Assembly: GCF_028769735.1 (NCBI RefSeq)
Contig: NC_088174.1
Location: forward strand, 1,199,501-1,263,500
Length of the DNA: 64,000 nucleotides
Source: Zonotrichia leucophrys gambelii
Lineage: Eukaryota > Chordata > Aves > Passeriformes > Passerellidae
Direction: 5' to 3'
Shown here: positions 47,070 through 57,780 of the stretch, one piece after another
Layout: each line of letters starts with the position of its first letter
How positions within the stretch are numbered: the first letter of the stretch is position 1
Made by a program: the position numbers and the translations under genes
Notes under the pieces: model-generated
What the model saw: only the letters and a program-made list of their open reading frames with translations
Database searches by the model: none
Told to the model about the DNA's origin: nothing

Positions 47070-48912
47070 TGTGGGATTCATTATCTGAATGAAGAAGCAG
47101 TGAGAGAAACAGAGAAATTAATGATCAGAACAATTCTTATCTCATTGGCTGCTCCTGTGTTGTGCCAAAGCAGAATGCAGTATGGAGATTGTTCACCCAC
47201 AGTGATGGGTTTTGTTTCCTTGGCCTGTCAGGGTGAAACACATGTGCAGGCCGTGGGTCAGCAGGCAGTCAGGAGATTCTGGGCAGCTGAGTGTTTGTAC
47301 AGTTTCAGTTTAGATGTAGTGTAATATAGTGTAAAATAGTATAGAATAATACAGTATAATGTAGGACAAGAATGTGGCTGTTTCCTTATACCCACAGCAG
47401 GCCTGACACACCAGGCCCCTGCCCAAAGTCCCTCTCTGTGGGATTCAAATTCCCTGAACCTGAGAGAAGCAGAGAAAACAATGATCAGAACAATTCTTAT
47501 CTCATTGGCTGCTCCTGTGTTGTGCCAAAGCAGAATGCAGTATGGAGATTGTTCACCCACAGTGATGGGTTTTGTTTCCTTGGCCTGTCAGGGCCAAACA
47601 CATGTAAAGGCCGTGGGTCAGCAGAAAGTCAGGAGATTCTGGGCAGTTGGGTGTTTGTGCAGTTTCATTTTAGATGTAGTGTAATATAGTGTAAAATAGT
47701 ATAGAATAATACAGTATAATGTAGGACAAGAATGTGGCTGTTTCCTTAGAGCTGACATGCACACCTGGCCTGTCACACCAGGCCCCTGCCCAAAGCTCCT
47801 CTCTGTAGGATTCACATTCCCTGAACTTGAGAGAAGCAGTGAGAGAAGCAGTGAAAGAAAAGAATGATCAGAACAATTCTTATCTCATTGGCTGCTCCTG
47901 GTTGTGCCAAAGCAGAATGCAACATGGAGATTGTTCACCCACAGTGATGGGTTTTGTTTCCTTGGCCTGTCACGGCCAACACATGTGCAGGCCGTGGGTC
48001 AGCAGGCAGTCAGGAGATTCTGGGCAGCTGAGTGTTTGTACAGTTTCAGTTTAGATGTAATGTAATATAGTGTAAAATAGTATAGAATAATACAGTATAA
48101 TGTAGGACAAGAATGTGGCTGTTTCCTTATACCCACAGCAGGCCTGTCACACCAGGCCCCTGCCCAAAGCTCCTCTCTGTGGGATTCACATTCCCTGAAC
48201 TTGAGAGAAGCAGTGAAAGAAAAGAATGATCAGAACAATTCTTATCTCATTGGCTGCTCCTGTGTTGTGCCAAAGCAGAATGCAGTATGGAGATTGTTCA
48301 CCCACAGTGATGGGTTTTGTTTCCTTGGCCTGTCAGGGCCAAACACATGTGCAGGCCGTGGGTCAGCAGGCAGTCAGGAGATTCTGGGCAGCTGAGTGTT
48401 TGTGCAATTTCACTTTAGATGTAGTGTAATATAGTGTAAAATAGTATAGAATAATACAGTATAATGTAGGACAAGAATGTGGCTGTTTCCTTATACCCAC
48501 AGCAGGCCTGTCACACCAGGCCCCTGCCCAAAGTCCCTCTCTGTAAGATTCAAATTCCCTGAACCTGAGAGAAGCAGTGAAAGAAAAGAATGATCAGAAC
48601 AATTCTTATCTCATTGGCTGCTCCTGTGTTGTGCCAAAGCAGAATGCAACATGGAGATTGTTCACCCACAGTGATGGGGTTTTGTGTCCTTGGCCTGTCA
48701 GGGCCAGGTGTGTGTGCACACTGTGGGTCAGCAGAAAGTCAGGAGATTCTGGGCAGCTGAGTGTTTGTGCAGTTTCAGTTTAGATGTAGTGTAACATAGT
48801 GCAATATAATATAGAATAATATAGTATAATAAAGTTATTAATTAGCCTGCTGATATTATGGAGTCCTCCCTGACATTTCCTGCCTTCATGGGCGTGGCCT
48901 GTTTCCACTATA
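47070..48912 (+). mobile_element. Solo LTR with five internal tandem copies
   Basis: A related LTR runs from TGTGGGATTC to CCACTATA between perfect ACATCC duplications (47064-47069 and 48913-48918). Inside, a roughly 360-383 bp unit is repeated five times; the block atgatcagaacaattcttat recurs at 47121, 47481, 47864, 48226 and 48590. Only the last copy runs on to the LTR end (gtataataaagttattaatt, then agcctgctgat). The family is normally about 400 bp, as at 50541 and 61004. The short frames within are just echoes of the repeat. Confidence 0.75.
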
Positions 48913-49319
48913 ACATCCCATAATGTTTCCTCACCCTCCTGAAACCCTCTCCCAAACCACTCCAGGAGCATTTCTGTTTGGAAGGCTCTGGTTTGTTGTT
49001 AGGGGTGGACAGGAAGGGCTGGGTTTTCAGAAATGGGTGATGATGCTAAAGGACTCCTGCTATTCCCAAATTCCACAGCTCCTTCCCACTGATCTTTAAC
49101 CTTTCCACACCCATGGATTTTCATCTCTTCAGCCCAGCTCCACCTTCTGGCTCGGCAAATTGATTACTCTGATTTCAGGTTCCCAACAGCCAAGGGTTTG
49201 TTGATCCATCCTCTGGATAAACCACCTCCCATGGGAGACAAGAATGAATGAGGGAGGCAGTTTCCAGAAAATGGCCAAAACTCCTGGTCCTGATCCATAA
49301 ATTTGCAATTAGCAGCTCA

Positions 49320-49486
49320 TTATTTAAGCAGGGCCTTCCTGGATTCACTCAGACACTCCCAAACCTTTCTGAAAAGCTCCTCCACTCTCAGCAGGTCTGA
49401 GTCACTCGGAATAATTCCTTCTGCATCCCTCAGAAGAGATTTTAACAAATTACATCGTAACCTCTGGATTTTAATAATTGCAAAAG
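49320..49486 (-). other. Possible terminal exon of an unrecognised gene
   Basis: A strong acceptor (cttcttcccctgcag) precedes an open frame of about 55 codons ending in TAA at 49322-49320. The peptide looks helical (LLRVEELFRKVWECL). No family was recognised and no compatible upstream exon was found; chance remains likely. Confidence 0.2.
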
Positions 49487-50294
49487 CTGCAGGGGAAGAA
49501 GCAAAACCAGAAGTAAAACCACTTTCCACTTATTATGAGTTTACCAACATCATCTGTAATGTTTAAAACCCAGCAGCAATAAACCTACACAAACACTCTC
49601 CCCCTAAAGAACAACCCCATCCTTTAACAATCCTTTTTTCCCCCCAGATTTAGCAGGGTAAATGACACGAGATGGAATTAGCACAACTCCAATAACAACA
49701 TCATTTCTGTGTTCTTCAGCAGCTCGAGGCTCTAAAACCATTCTGGTGTTGGGAGGGTGGAGCTGGGCTTTCAAACACACACCAGCAGCAGGTCTTGAGC
49801 AGATGAGCCTGGAGTGAGGCATCCAGTTCATTATTCAAAGTTCTTGAGGGAATTTTGGTTCACTTGTTATATTTGGGGCACTTCTGGTCAAAAAAACCTG
49901 CCAGGTTCACCCTCCTGCCAGGTTCTTTCTTGCCCCATTATCCTGCCAAGCAATTTATCTCTTTCTTAGTGAATTGCTCTGGAATTCAGTGGGTCTTGCT
50001 GCAGGAATGGGTCACAGAGTGCAGGGAATGCTCTGTGGGGTGACTGCAGCCCCCTGAGCAGAGCCTGACAGCTCCACCCCGCTCAGGACAGGGTTCCAGC
50101 AGCTCCTGCCAGGCTCCTTGGCCCCAGTTCTGGCTCCTGAGCAGGAGTGACTGCCCTGAAATCCCTGTGTTTCACAGGACAGAGAATTCCCATTTACAGA
50201 ATTCTCTTATTGTTCATTCTGAGCTCAGTGGGATTTGTCCAACCTTTTCTTGCTGGTTCACAAAATGCCTCAAGTCCAGAACAAAAGAAACCAC

Positions 50295-51045
50295 CTGTGT
50301 CCTTTCCAGAACCTTCCAGGGACACTTTCCACCATCCCAAGCTGCTCTAAGCCCTGTCCAGCCTGGCCTTGGACATTTCCAGGGATCCAGGGGCAGCCAC
50401 AGCTGCTCTGGGAGGTCCAGCCCAGCCTCTCCCCACCCTGCCAGGGAACAATTCCCAATTCCCAATCTCCCATCCATCCCTGCCCTCTGGCACTGGGAGC
50501 CATTCCCTGGGTCCTGTCCCTCCACCCCTTGTCCCCAGTCTATTGTAAATGAGGGCCACCAACAAAGGCAGGAATGATGAGGAGGACTCCATCTTATCAG
50601 AAGGCTAATTTATTACTTTATTATACTATAATATATTAAAGAATACTGTCCTATGCTAAAGAATACAGAAAGGATACAGACAGAATGCTAAAAAGATAAT
50701 AATGAAAACTCGTGACTCTTTCCAGAGTCCTGACACAGTTTGGCCCTGATTGGCCATAGAGTGAAAACAACTCCCAGCAGAATGCAATGGAACAATCACC
50801 TGTGGGTAAACAACCTCCAAACACATTCCAAAGGAGCACAACACAGGAGAAAATGAGATCAGAATTGTTTTCCTTTTCTCTGAGGCTTTTCAGCTTCCCA
50901 GGAGAAAAGCTCTGGGCGAAGGGATCAAGTTCAGAGGATGTGAATGCCACATCCAGCCCCTCTCCAGCTCTCCTGGAGCCCCTTCAGGCCCAGATGGATT
51001 CACCAAACCTCTGCCTTCTCCTGGAACTCCGGGGTTTGGAGCAGC
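50295..51045 (-). mobile_element. CR1 3' region interrupted by an LTR
   Basis: CR1 sequence homologous to 29.55-29.82 kb ends at the LTR boundary (50540) and resumes directly after it (50953), continuing 'cccctctccagctctcctgg'. Comparison with the uninterrupted copy shows exactly where the LTR landed. Confidence 0.85.
50541..50952 (-). mobile_element. Solo LTR (412 bp) inserted into a CR1
   Basis: Antisense LTR of the same broad family as 47.1 and 61.0 kb. The CR1 sequence flanking it gives CCAGTC (50535-50540) and CCAGCC (50953-50958), a 6-bp target duplication with one later change, confirmed by the uninterrupted CR1 at 29.78 kb. It ends ACAATA in sense, like the ACTATA end of the 47 kb element. 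Confidence 0.8.
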
Positions 51046-51369
51046 CTGGGATGGTGGTGGAGGGGACAGGGAGAGTTTTAAGCTCCTTCCAAGCCCACCC
51101 AGGGGATGGGACTCTGTGGAATTCTGTGCTTCTGTCATTTTTTACCCACAGGGGAGAACTCTGAAGGCTCAGTGGGAATCAACATCCAGCAGAGATTCCT
51201 TCAGTTCTGCCCTTTCCATGGAATGAGGGGAGCACTGGGGTGGGAACAGTCTGCCCTGGAGTTCACTCACCTGAATGACGCTGCTGGAACCCCCCAGAAA
51301 CCCCAAATCCAGCAGTTCTTGTGCACCCCAGAGTGGAGAGTCCCTCGTGTGACACCCACAGACTGGGAG

Positions 51370-51525
51370 CAATTATTTCTATTATTTCTATTTATATTTA
51401 ATGGTAATTTATTATATTACGGTATTATTTTATAATTTATTTATATTATTTATTTTATTTTTTTAATTATATTTTTATATTTATTATTTTTATTTATATT
51501 TTTATTTATATTTTTATTTCTTTGC
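51370..51525. repeat. AT-rich tract
   Basis: tttatatttttatttat-like repeats; no other signal seen. Confidence 0.75.
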
Positions 51526-52510
51526 AGTCCCTTAGCTGTGTTGGCCAGGAAAGCAAACCTCCAATTGTTGATGAAATTCATCCCTGGATGAGACACAAAT
51601 GAGGAAATGCAATAAATACAACTGCAGGTTTCATTGTCCAGGGGAACTGCTGGAAGTGTGAAGGGAAGCAGATTCCCAGTTTTTTACACATTTATAATAT
51701 GAAAACCTTCCTCTCCTACAACTGCCAGCTCCCATGGCCATATTAAATAACCTAATTTTTAAAAAGTGGGTTTGGAGCATATTGATTTGCTTTCTTTTGC
51801 CTGTTTTCATTCTGTTTCCCCACAATGACAGAATATATGACAGACAATAACGACAAAATCCAAATGTGTGTGGCTGCGGCTGTGAGGAGAGAGAAAAGCA
51901 GGAGGCTGGGGTGTGCTTTCCCATTTTCCCCATAAGGGGATGTCTGTGTGTCTCTTAACCCTTCAGGCAGCCCTAAGATATATTTAGAGAGAAGCCAGGG
52001 AAAGGGAAGGCTCTAAATAGCTTCAGTTCCAAACCTATGAAATGAGAAACTGGGGAAAAAGGACGATTGACAAAAGAGGAGAATGTGGTAAAGATATTCT
52101 GAGATGGTTCCAGCACTGAATTCCTTCTGTTCCCTCCCACTGTGGGGATAAAGAGAGATTATTACATTTATAAAAAAGGGAATAAATGAATGACAGGGCA
52201 GGGTGGGGCAAAAAAGGAGCCAGAGAACAGAGCCAGAGGTTCCTGCACCCACAGAGGACCTGGGCCTGCTCAGGGCCATCCCCGCCCCCTCACTTCCCTC
52301 TTTTCCCACTGAAACCTCAGGGGGGAATAAATCAGTTCTGAAACAGAGGGAAATAAATCAGTTCTCAAGCAGGGGGAGATAAATCAGCTTCTCCTCCCAG
52401 CCCTGCCTGTGTTCATCTGCATTTCCCACTCATTTTTCACTCTGGGTACAGCTGGAACTGAACAGCCCTGCCAGCAGCACCTGGCAGCTCCAGCTCTGCC
52501 TTCCCACACT

Positions 52511-52589
52511 TATTCCCAGATTTTAAGCCATAATTCCCAGATTTAAGCCATAATTCCCAGGTTTAAGCCATAATTCCCAGATTTAAGCC
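52511..52589. repeat. 20-bp tandem repeat, four copies
   Basis: taattcccagatttaagcca repeated nearly exactly. Confidence 0.9.
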
Positions 52590-52750
52590 TGGCCTATCTC
52601 CTGATCTTCAGTCCAGGACCTCAGCTCTGTCCTTCAGCAAAAACCAAGCCCAGCTACACCTGGCAGCAGAGTTAGGCCCAGCCTTGAGGACAAAATGATT
52701 TCAGGATGTTTCTCTGCACATTTTCTCAGTTTCAGATGAGCTGGGCTTAC

Positions 52751-52928
52751 CTGGACAACCTTAAACTTCCACCTGAGGGGAAAATGAGACAGAGCTCTCC
52801 CCTGGCTGGGATTATTGAGGCACTTTTAGGCTGGTGAGCTGTGAAATACAGGATTTGCTCAGGGCACAGCAGCTCCGGGATGGATCCTGACCCTCTCTTT
52901 AATTTTGCATTCTCCTTGTCCAACAACT
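52751..52928 (-). other. Possible internal exon of an unrecognised gene
   Basis: 178 nt with acceptor tttatttacag and donor gtaagc, open in one frame, starting LLDKENAKLKRG. Its outgoing phase does not match the segment at 49486. Not recognised; low confidence. Confidence 0.2.
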
Positions 52929-53565
52929 CTGTAAATAAAGGGTTTGAGGGCATTTCTGTGGAGTTCTGCTGAGCAAGAGCACAGAGAGCTGCTGGGTTAT
53001 ATTTTCCAAGGATTTTATAGCCATAGAAACAATGAAATCCTTCAATATCCTTCAGTCCCTGCTCACTCTGAAGGCAGAGCTGAGCTCCTGTGCTTCAATT
53101 CTTGCTGCCAGCGCCAGCTCCAATTCTGCCCAGTCTGAAAAAGCCACCTTGGAGCATTTATCCCTTTAGAAAACAAATTAAGCACTAGGGAAGGCAGTGC
53201 TCCCTGAAACCTTTGAACAGCAGAAATTAAAGGCACCCCAGAAGGTTGAATCAACAAAAGTGAGCCCAGAACTGAAGATGATGAGAGCAGGGAGGAAAAT
53301 AAACCTGCAAGAATCCAGCTCTCAGTCCAAGGGATGAACACATGGCACCTGAGGACGTGGATTGTGTGACCATGGTGGTGACTGATCATCTTAAAGGTCT
53401 TTTCCAGCATTAAAACCCTGTGATTCCAGGATTTTCTGCCTTTTTCTCCTGCTCTGGGGCTGAGGAACTCCATTGACTGGAGCCACAGGATGCACATCAG
53501 AGCTCTGCAGCATTTTAAATCCATCTCTTTGTGTTTATGGAAGGTGGCACAAGAAATCTCTCAGC

Positions 53566-53947
53566 TGTGACCGTGTTCACAGGGGTCTGAGGGTGAGGGA
53601 AGAGATGAGGATCTGACTCCATGTTTCAGAAGGCTGATTTATTATTTTATGGTATATATTACATTAAAATTATACTAAAAGAATAGAAGAAAGGATTTCA
53701 TCAGAAGGCTGGCTAAGAATAGAATAGCAAAGAATGATAACAAAGGTTTGTGGCTTGGACTCTGTCCTAGACAGCTGACTGTGATTGGCCATTAATTAGA
53801 AACAACCACATGAGACCAATCCCAGATGCACCTGTTGCATTCCACAGCAGCAGATAATCAATGTTTGCATTTTGTTCCTGAGGCCTCCCAGCTTCTCAGG
53901 AGGAAAAATCCCAAGGAAAGGATTTTCCATAAAAGATGTCTGTGACA
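53566..53947 (-). mobile_element. Solo LTR (382 bp), ERVK-like, perfect 6-bp target duplication
   Basis: In sense it runs TGTCACAGAC to ACGGTCACA with AATAAA in the 3' third. Perfect CTCAGC duplications lie at 53560-53565 and 53948-53953. It closely resembles 42222-42601 over its full length. Confidence 0.8.
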
Positions 53948-53953
53948 CTCAGC

Positions 53954-56817
53954 CCTGCGTATCCAGGACAGAGCTGAGGTGAATGATCCCCTCCAAGCTC
54001 CTTCCAGAGCCATTCTGGTGGCAATCAGAGGCAGCAGTTCCTGGAGAAATAGCTCCTATCAAATTTAGGAGCCTTCCCTTGGGGAGGAAACATCCATTTC
54101 CCCTTCTACCTGTCATTCTTCTTCATTTATGGGCTGAATAAGGCACCAAATCTGGCAGGCTTTAAGTAAAAAATGAGCTGTTCATGGCAAAGAGAGCCTC
54201 AGTGAATTAAAAAAAACCAACCCAACTGTTGGAATCAAGATGCAGTTAATAGGAGCAAAAATAAATAGAAACAGGCTCTAAATGTAAATGAACATTACAT
54301 CACCACTGGCATTTCAGCTCCTTTTCAAACACAGAAATAGAAGCAGATTTCACTTGCAGAAAGTTGCTGTGTTCACACAGCCTGAGCTGCTTTGGGGGCA
54401 CAGCCCTGAACCCTCTGCTCCACAAAACAATTCAAGAAAGGAGCAAGAGGAATCAGGCAGAGGGGGCAAATCCCAAATTTGTGGTCAGAAGAGGCTGAGA
54501 GAAACACAATTAACCCTTGAGCCCTGTGGGGATGGGATTTGTTTGTGTTTGCCAGCTCCAGTGGAGCTCCCTCCACCTCAGGCAGATTGGAGGTGAAAGC
54601 AAATAATTCAATTCCAGCTCAGGAGAAGGCTGGGCCCTTAATGAACTGAGAGGGGTGACAGAGAGAGGGAAAGAGCTCCAGAGCAGCTTTAGCAGCAGAT
54701 TTCTTTCCCAGCTGTCACCTCAAATCCTCGAGATCCACGTTGGCCACGCAAATTCCTGGCACCATTTCCAGCCTGGAAATGAACTCAGAGTGTTCTTGGA
54801 GTGAGACCTGAAAGCTGGGGCACCTCAGGAGCCCCTGCCCATTCTCTGACCCCAAATATTGCCAATCCCACCCCACCCCAGGGGGCAGAACCTTTCTGAA
54901 ACTCCCCCAGTTCCCAATCCCATGGGACCCTGCCCATCAGTGGATTTCTCTGCTCCTCATGCTGGATATTGGGAACAATTCCTTTATGGAAAGGGCTGTC
55001 AAGCACTGGAATGAGCTGTGAGGGTCCTGACATGCTCAGGGCCAGGAAAAGGTGAGGGAGAACAAGGAGAACTCTGCAGCCTTTAACAGGGTGCCTCATC
55101 CTCCATCCTCCCAAAACACCTCCAGGCGTTTTGAGGGATTTCAGGGAATGAAGAGTTAAAGGGCAGCAAACAAAGCCAGCTAAAGAAGATTTGAGATGAT
55201 TTTCTCTCATCCTTACCCACCTCAGACATTCAATTTTATACAAGTTTGTGTCTCAGAGTTAACACCAAATTCTTCCCTGTGGGAAGGAGGAGATGGATCG
55301 CGGGCTCCCATGTGCCACAGCAGGAGTGACAGAGGGAAGGATGTTAATTTAGGAAGGATGGCACACTGACATTTCATCCTGTCTGATATGGCAGAGAGAT
55401 TTCATTTTTTTTAACAGGAAGAGCTTCAATATTTCACAAAAAATGTGTTGCCTGTGATTATTTGTAAAGCATCGAGGATGGGCTTGGCACTTCCCTGACA
55501 GAAACACTGGCAGGTCCCTGCCTGGAGGGATCTATAATTGGAGCAGAGCAAGGGAAGGTGATGGGAAGAGTGGATGGGAGGACAGGGAGGCAGCAGAGGG
55601 AGATCAGCAGGAGAATTAGGGATTTTTTATTCTTCCCTGGATTTTTTTGGTTCTTTTAATGTCAGCTGTTTTAAATCCAGGCTTAAGATCTGATTCAGCT
55701 TCAGATTTTTTTTTTTTTTTTTCTGCCCAAACTTTCCTCTGGCCCTGACTGGAGCAGAAAACCAAAATGTTGAAATTCCTGCTGGAATAAAGAGGAGGAT
55801 GGTGTGGGAACAGCCTGACTTTGCCAGGTGGGAGCATTTCCCTGCAGGTTCATCATTCTGGAAACAATTCTGGCCCACAGGAGGGGAAGCAGAGAGGGGC
55901 ACAGAGAGGCCTTGGGATGTCTCCAGGTTTGTTTGTGGAAGGTTTGGGTGGTCCCTGGCATCGGGGCTGGAATGTTTCTGACAGAATGAATTGGAAACCA
56001 ATACCCCTGTGGATCCCCAGCTCCCTCCCAGGATGCTCCTGCAGGGCAGTCTCCCAGGGGTTAATGGAATTTCTGCTTTTTCCTGCATGGATAAAGAGCT
56101 CAAACCCTTTCCTGGGTTCCTGCAGGAGCCCCGGCACTGAAAATCCCTGAGGAGCCCCTGGGAGCTGCCCAGGAGCCAGGCAGGAGGGGAAGGGCCGTGT
56201 CCTCACTCCTGCCTGCCAGCTGGGGGATATTCTGGGATTTAGGGAAAAGCCTTGGGTTCCCACCTTTTCCCTGCGTGGGAGGAAGTTTCTGCCACCAAGG
56301 AACGAGCTGGGAGCAGCAATCCCAGCGTTCCTGGAGAGAAACCGTGAGGATCAGCTGGGGATGACAGGAGCTGCTCCATTCCCTGTGCTTGGGGACACCA
56401 GGTGAGGGCAGGAGGGATGTGCTGGAGACCCAAATCCCACAGGATCCTCCTTTTCCATCCTGTCGGGTCCTGTGGAGGACAAAGCTGTGCTGCAGCCCAA
56501 GGCTGGGTGCCAAAACCCCAAAAGGCAGCTCAGGAAGGGCTGGGTGGAGGGGTGAGCTGAGGAGGTGCTAATTAGATTAGGTGCTAATTAGCTGTGCTGC
56601 TCGGCAGAGCTCAGCCTTCAGCTGTCACTCACCCACTCCCCAGCCTGTGGAACACATTCCTGGGCGAGGGAGGCTCTGCCACCACTTCCCTCCCCCTGCA
56701 AATCACAGGGATCCTGTCCCTGGGTGGCCCTGGGGACCAACCCCAGGCAGGGATGGAGCCTCAGGAGGGTTCAGAAAGGTGGATGTGGCGCTGGAGGACA
56801 GGGTTGGTGGTGGCCAT
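53954..56817. other. Intergenic, no gene seen
   Basis: Only a degraded CR1 piece and a T16-18 run near 55708 were noted. Confidence 0.5.
54955..55040 (+). mobile_element. Degraded CR1 3' fragment
   Basis: ggatattgggaacaattcct followed by a caagcactggaatgagctgt block resembles the sense CR1 3' end. It is heavily diverged, so confidence is moderate. Confidence 0.55.
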
Positions 56818-56942
56818 TGTCTTGGTTTGAAAAGATGCTGAGGAAGGAAATTTTCAACATTTCAACATTTCAAAGGAACTTCCTTTGAAATGGAAAATGC
56901 AAACCCCCTCCTCTGAATTATTATCATTTTTAAATTAAGGGG
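56818..56942 (-). mobile_element. LTR 3'-end fragment
   Basis: Starts TGTCTTGGTTTGAAAA and ends at the attaagggg block, the same terminal part as the LTR at 57109. It contains a small inverted repeat around tttcaaaggaacttcctttg. Confidence 0.6.
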
Positions 56943-57108
56943 CCAGAGCTGGGCACAGCACATTTTTGTGGCCAAAATGAAGGACTTGCCACTTGGACTT
57001 ATTAAGCATCATCTTATTTGATTCTGTCCATCCATCCAACCATTCCAGGTCTCCTTGCAGAGCCCTCCTACCTTCCATCAGATGGACACAGCTCCCAGCT
57101 CAATGTCT
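56943..57108 (-). mobile_element. CR1 fragment between two LTR pieces
   Basis: The antisense CR1 ORF2-end block (gacttgccacttggacttat, then ctccttgcagagccctccta). An LTR fragment borders it on the left and a larger LTR interrupts it on the right, so it is a nested arrangement. Confidence 0.6.
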
Positions 57109-57780
57109 TGTCCTGGTTTGAAAAGCCAGGTGTCTGCTGAGGAGGACAGGAGCCTCCCTGAAACGGAAAGTGTAAACTGTAAACCCCCTCCTCTGAATTA
57201 TTATAATTTTGAAATTAAGGGGCTCTCAGGCAAAGATGTGGAAGTAGGAATAACAGATCTTTATTAGGAAAAATAAAAATACAAATGCGGTGATACAAAA
57301 CCCCACTGCCAGAGTGAGAGCAGTCCCTGCCCCCTGTGTGCCAGGGGGTGTCCCAGCCCCATCCATGGGGGCTCAGCCCTCCTGCAGTGCCAGCTGTGGC
57401 TCTGCTGCAGCAGGGATCCTGCACAAGGGGGGAGTTTTCCTCTGCAGCTCCAGGGCTGCTGCAGATGGGCCTGGGCTCCCTCTGGCCATGCAGGGCAGCA
57501 GAAAGCTGCTCCTCTGGCAATGCAGGGGGCAAAGGCTGCTGTGCTGGGCCAGGCTCAGATTGGATCCAGGTAGGAATGCTTGGCTCCTCCCCTGGGCGGA
57601 GCATCTCCCCATGGGATGCTGGGATTGGATCAGCCCTGCAGGGACACTCAGTGGCCATGGACAGCAGAGATCTCCTGGAGGGAGGGTTGGCTGGGGGAGA
57701 GAGAAAGGAAAAACTGCCCCAGGAACAGCAGAGAACTGCCCCAGCCCTGACAGATAAATGAACACACACCCCCAATAACA
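57109..57780 (-). mobile_element. LTR, opposite orientation to 41.5 kb
   Basis: In sense it ends with the blocks tttgcctgagagccccttaa and caaaccaggaca. The left edge interrupts a CR1 (its 'agctcaatgtct' block). The right edge is near 57.78 kb and a target duplication was not found. A 208-aa frame across it has no recognisable retroviral protein. Confidence 0.65.

Noticed and set aside
37517..48850. Possible CRISPR-like or regularly spaced repeat arrays
   Set aside because: Units are contiguous tandem repeats without unique spacers, in a vertebrate genome.
42222..53947. Paired LTRs of one provirus (42.2 and 53.6 kb)
   Set aside because: They are in opposite orientation and each has its own target duplication, so they are separate solo LTRs.
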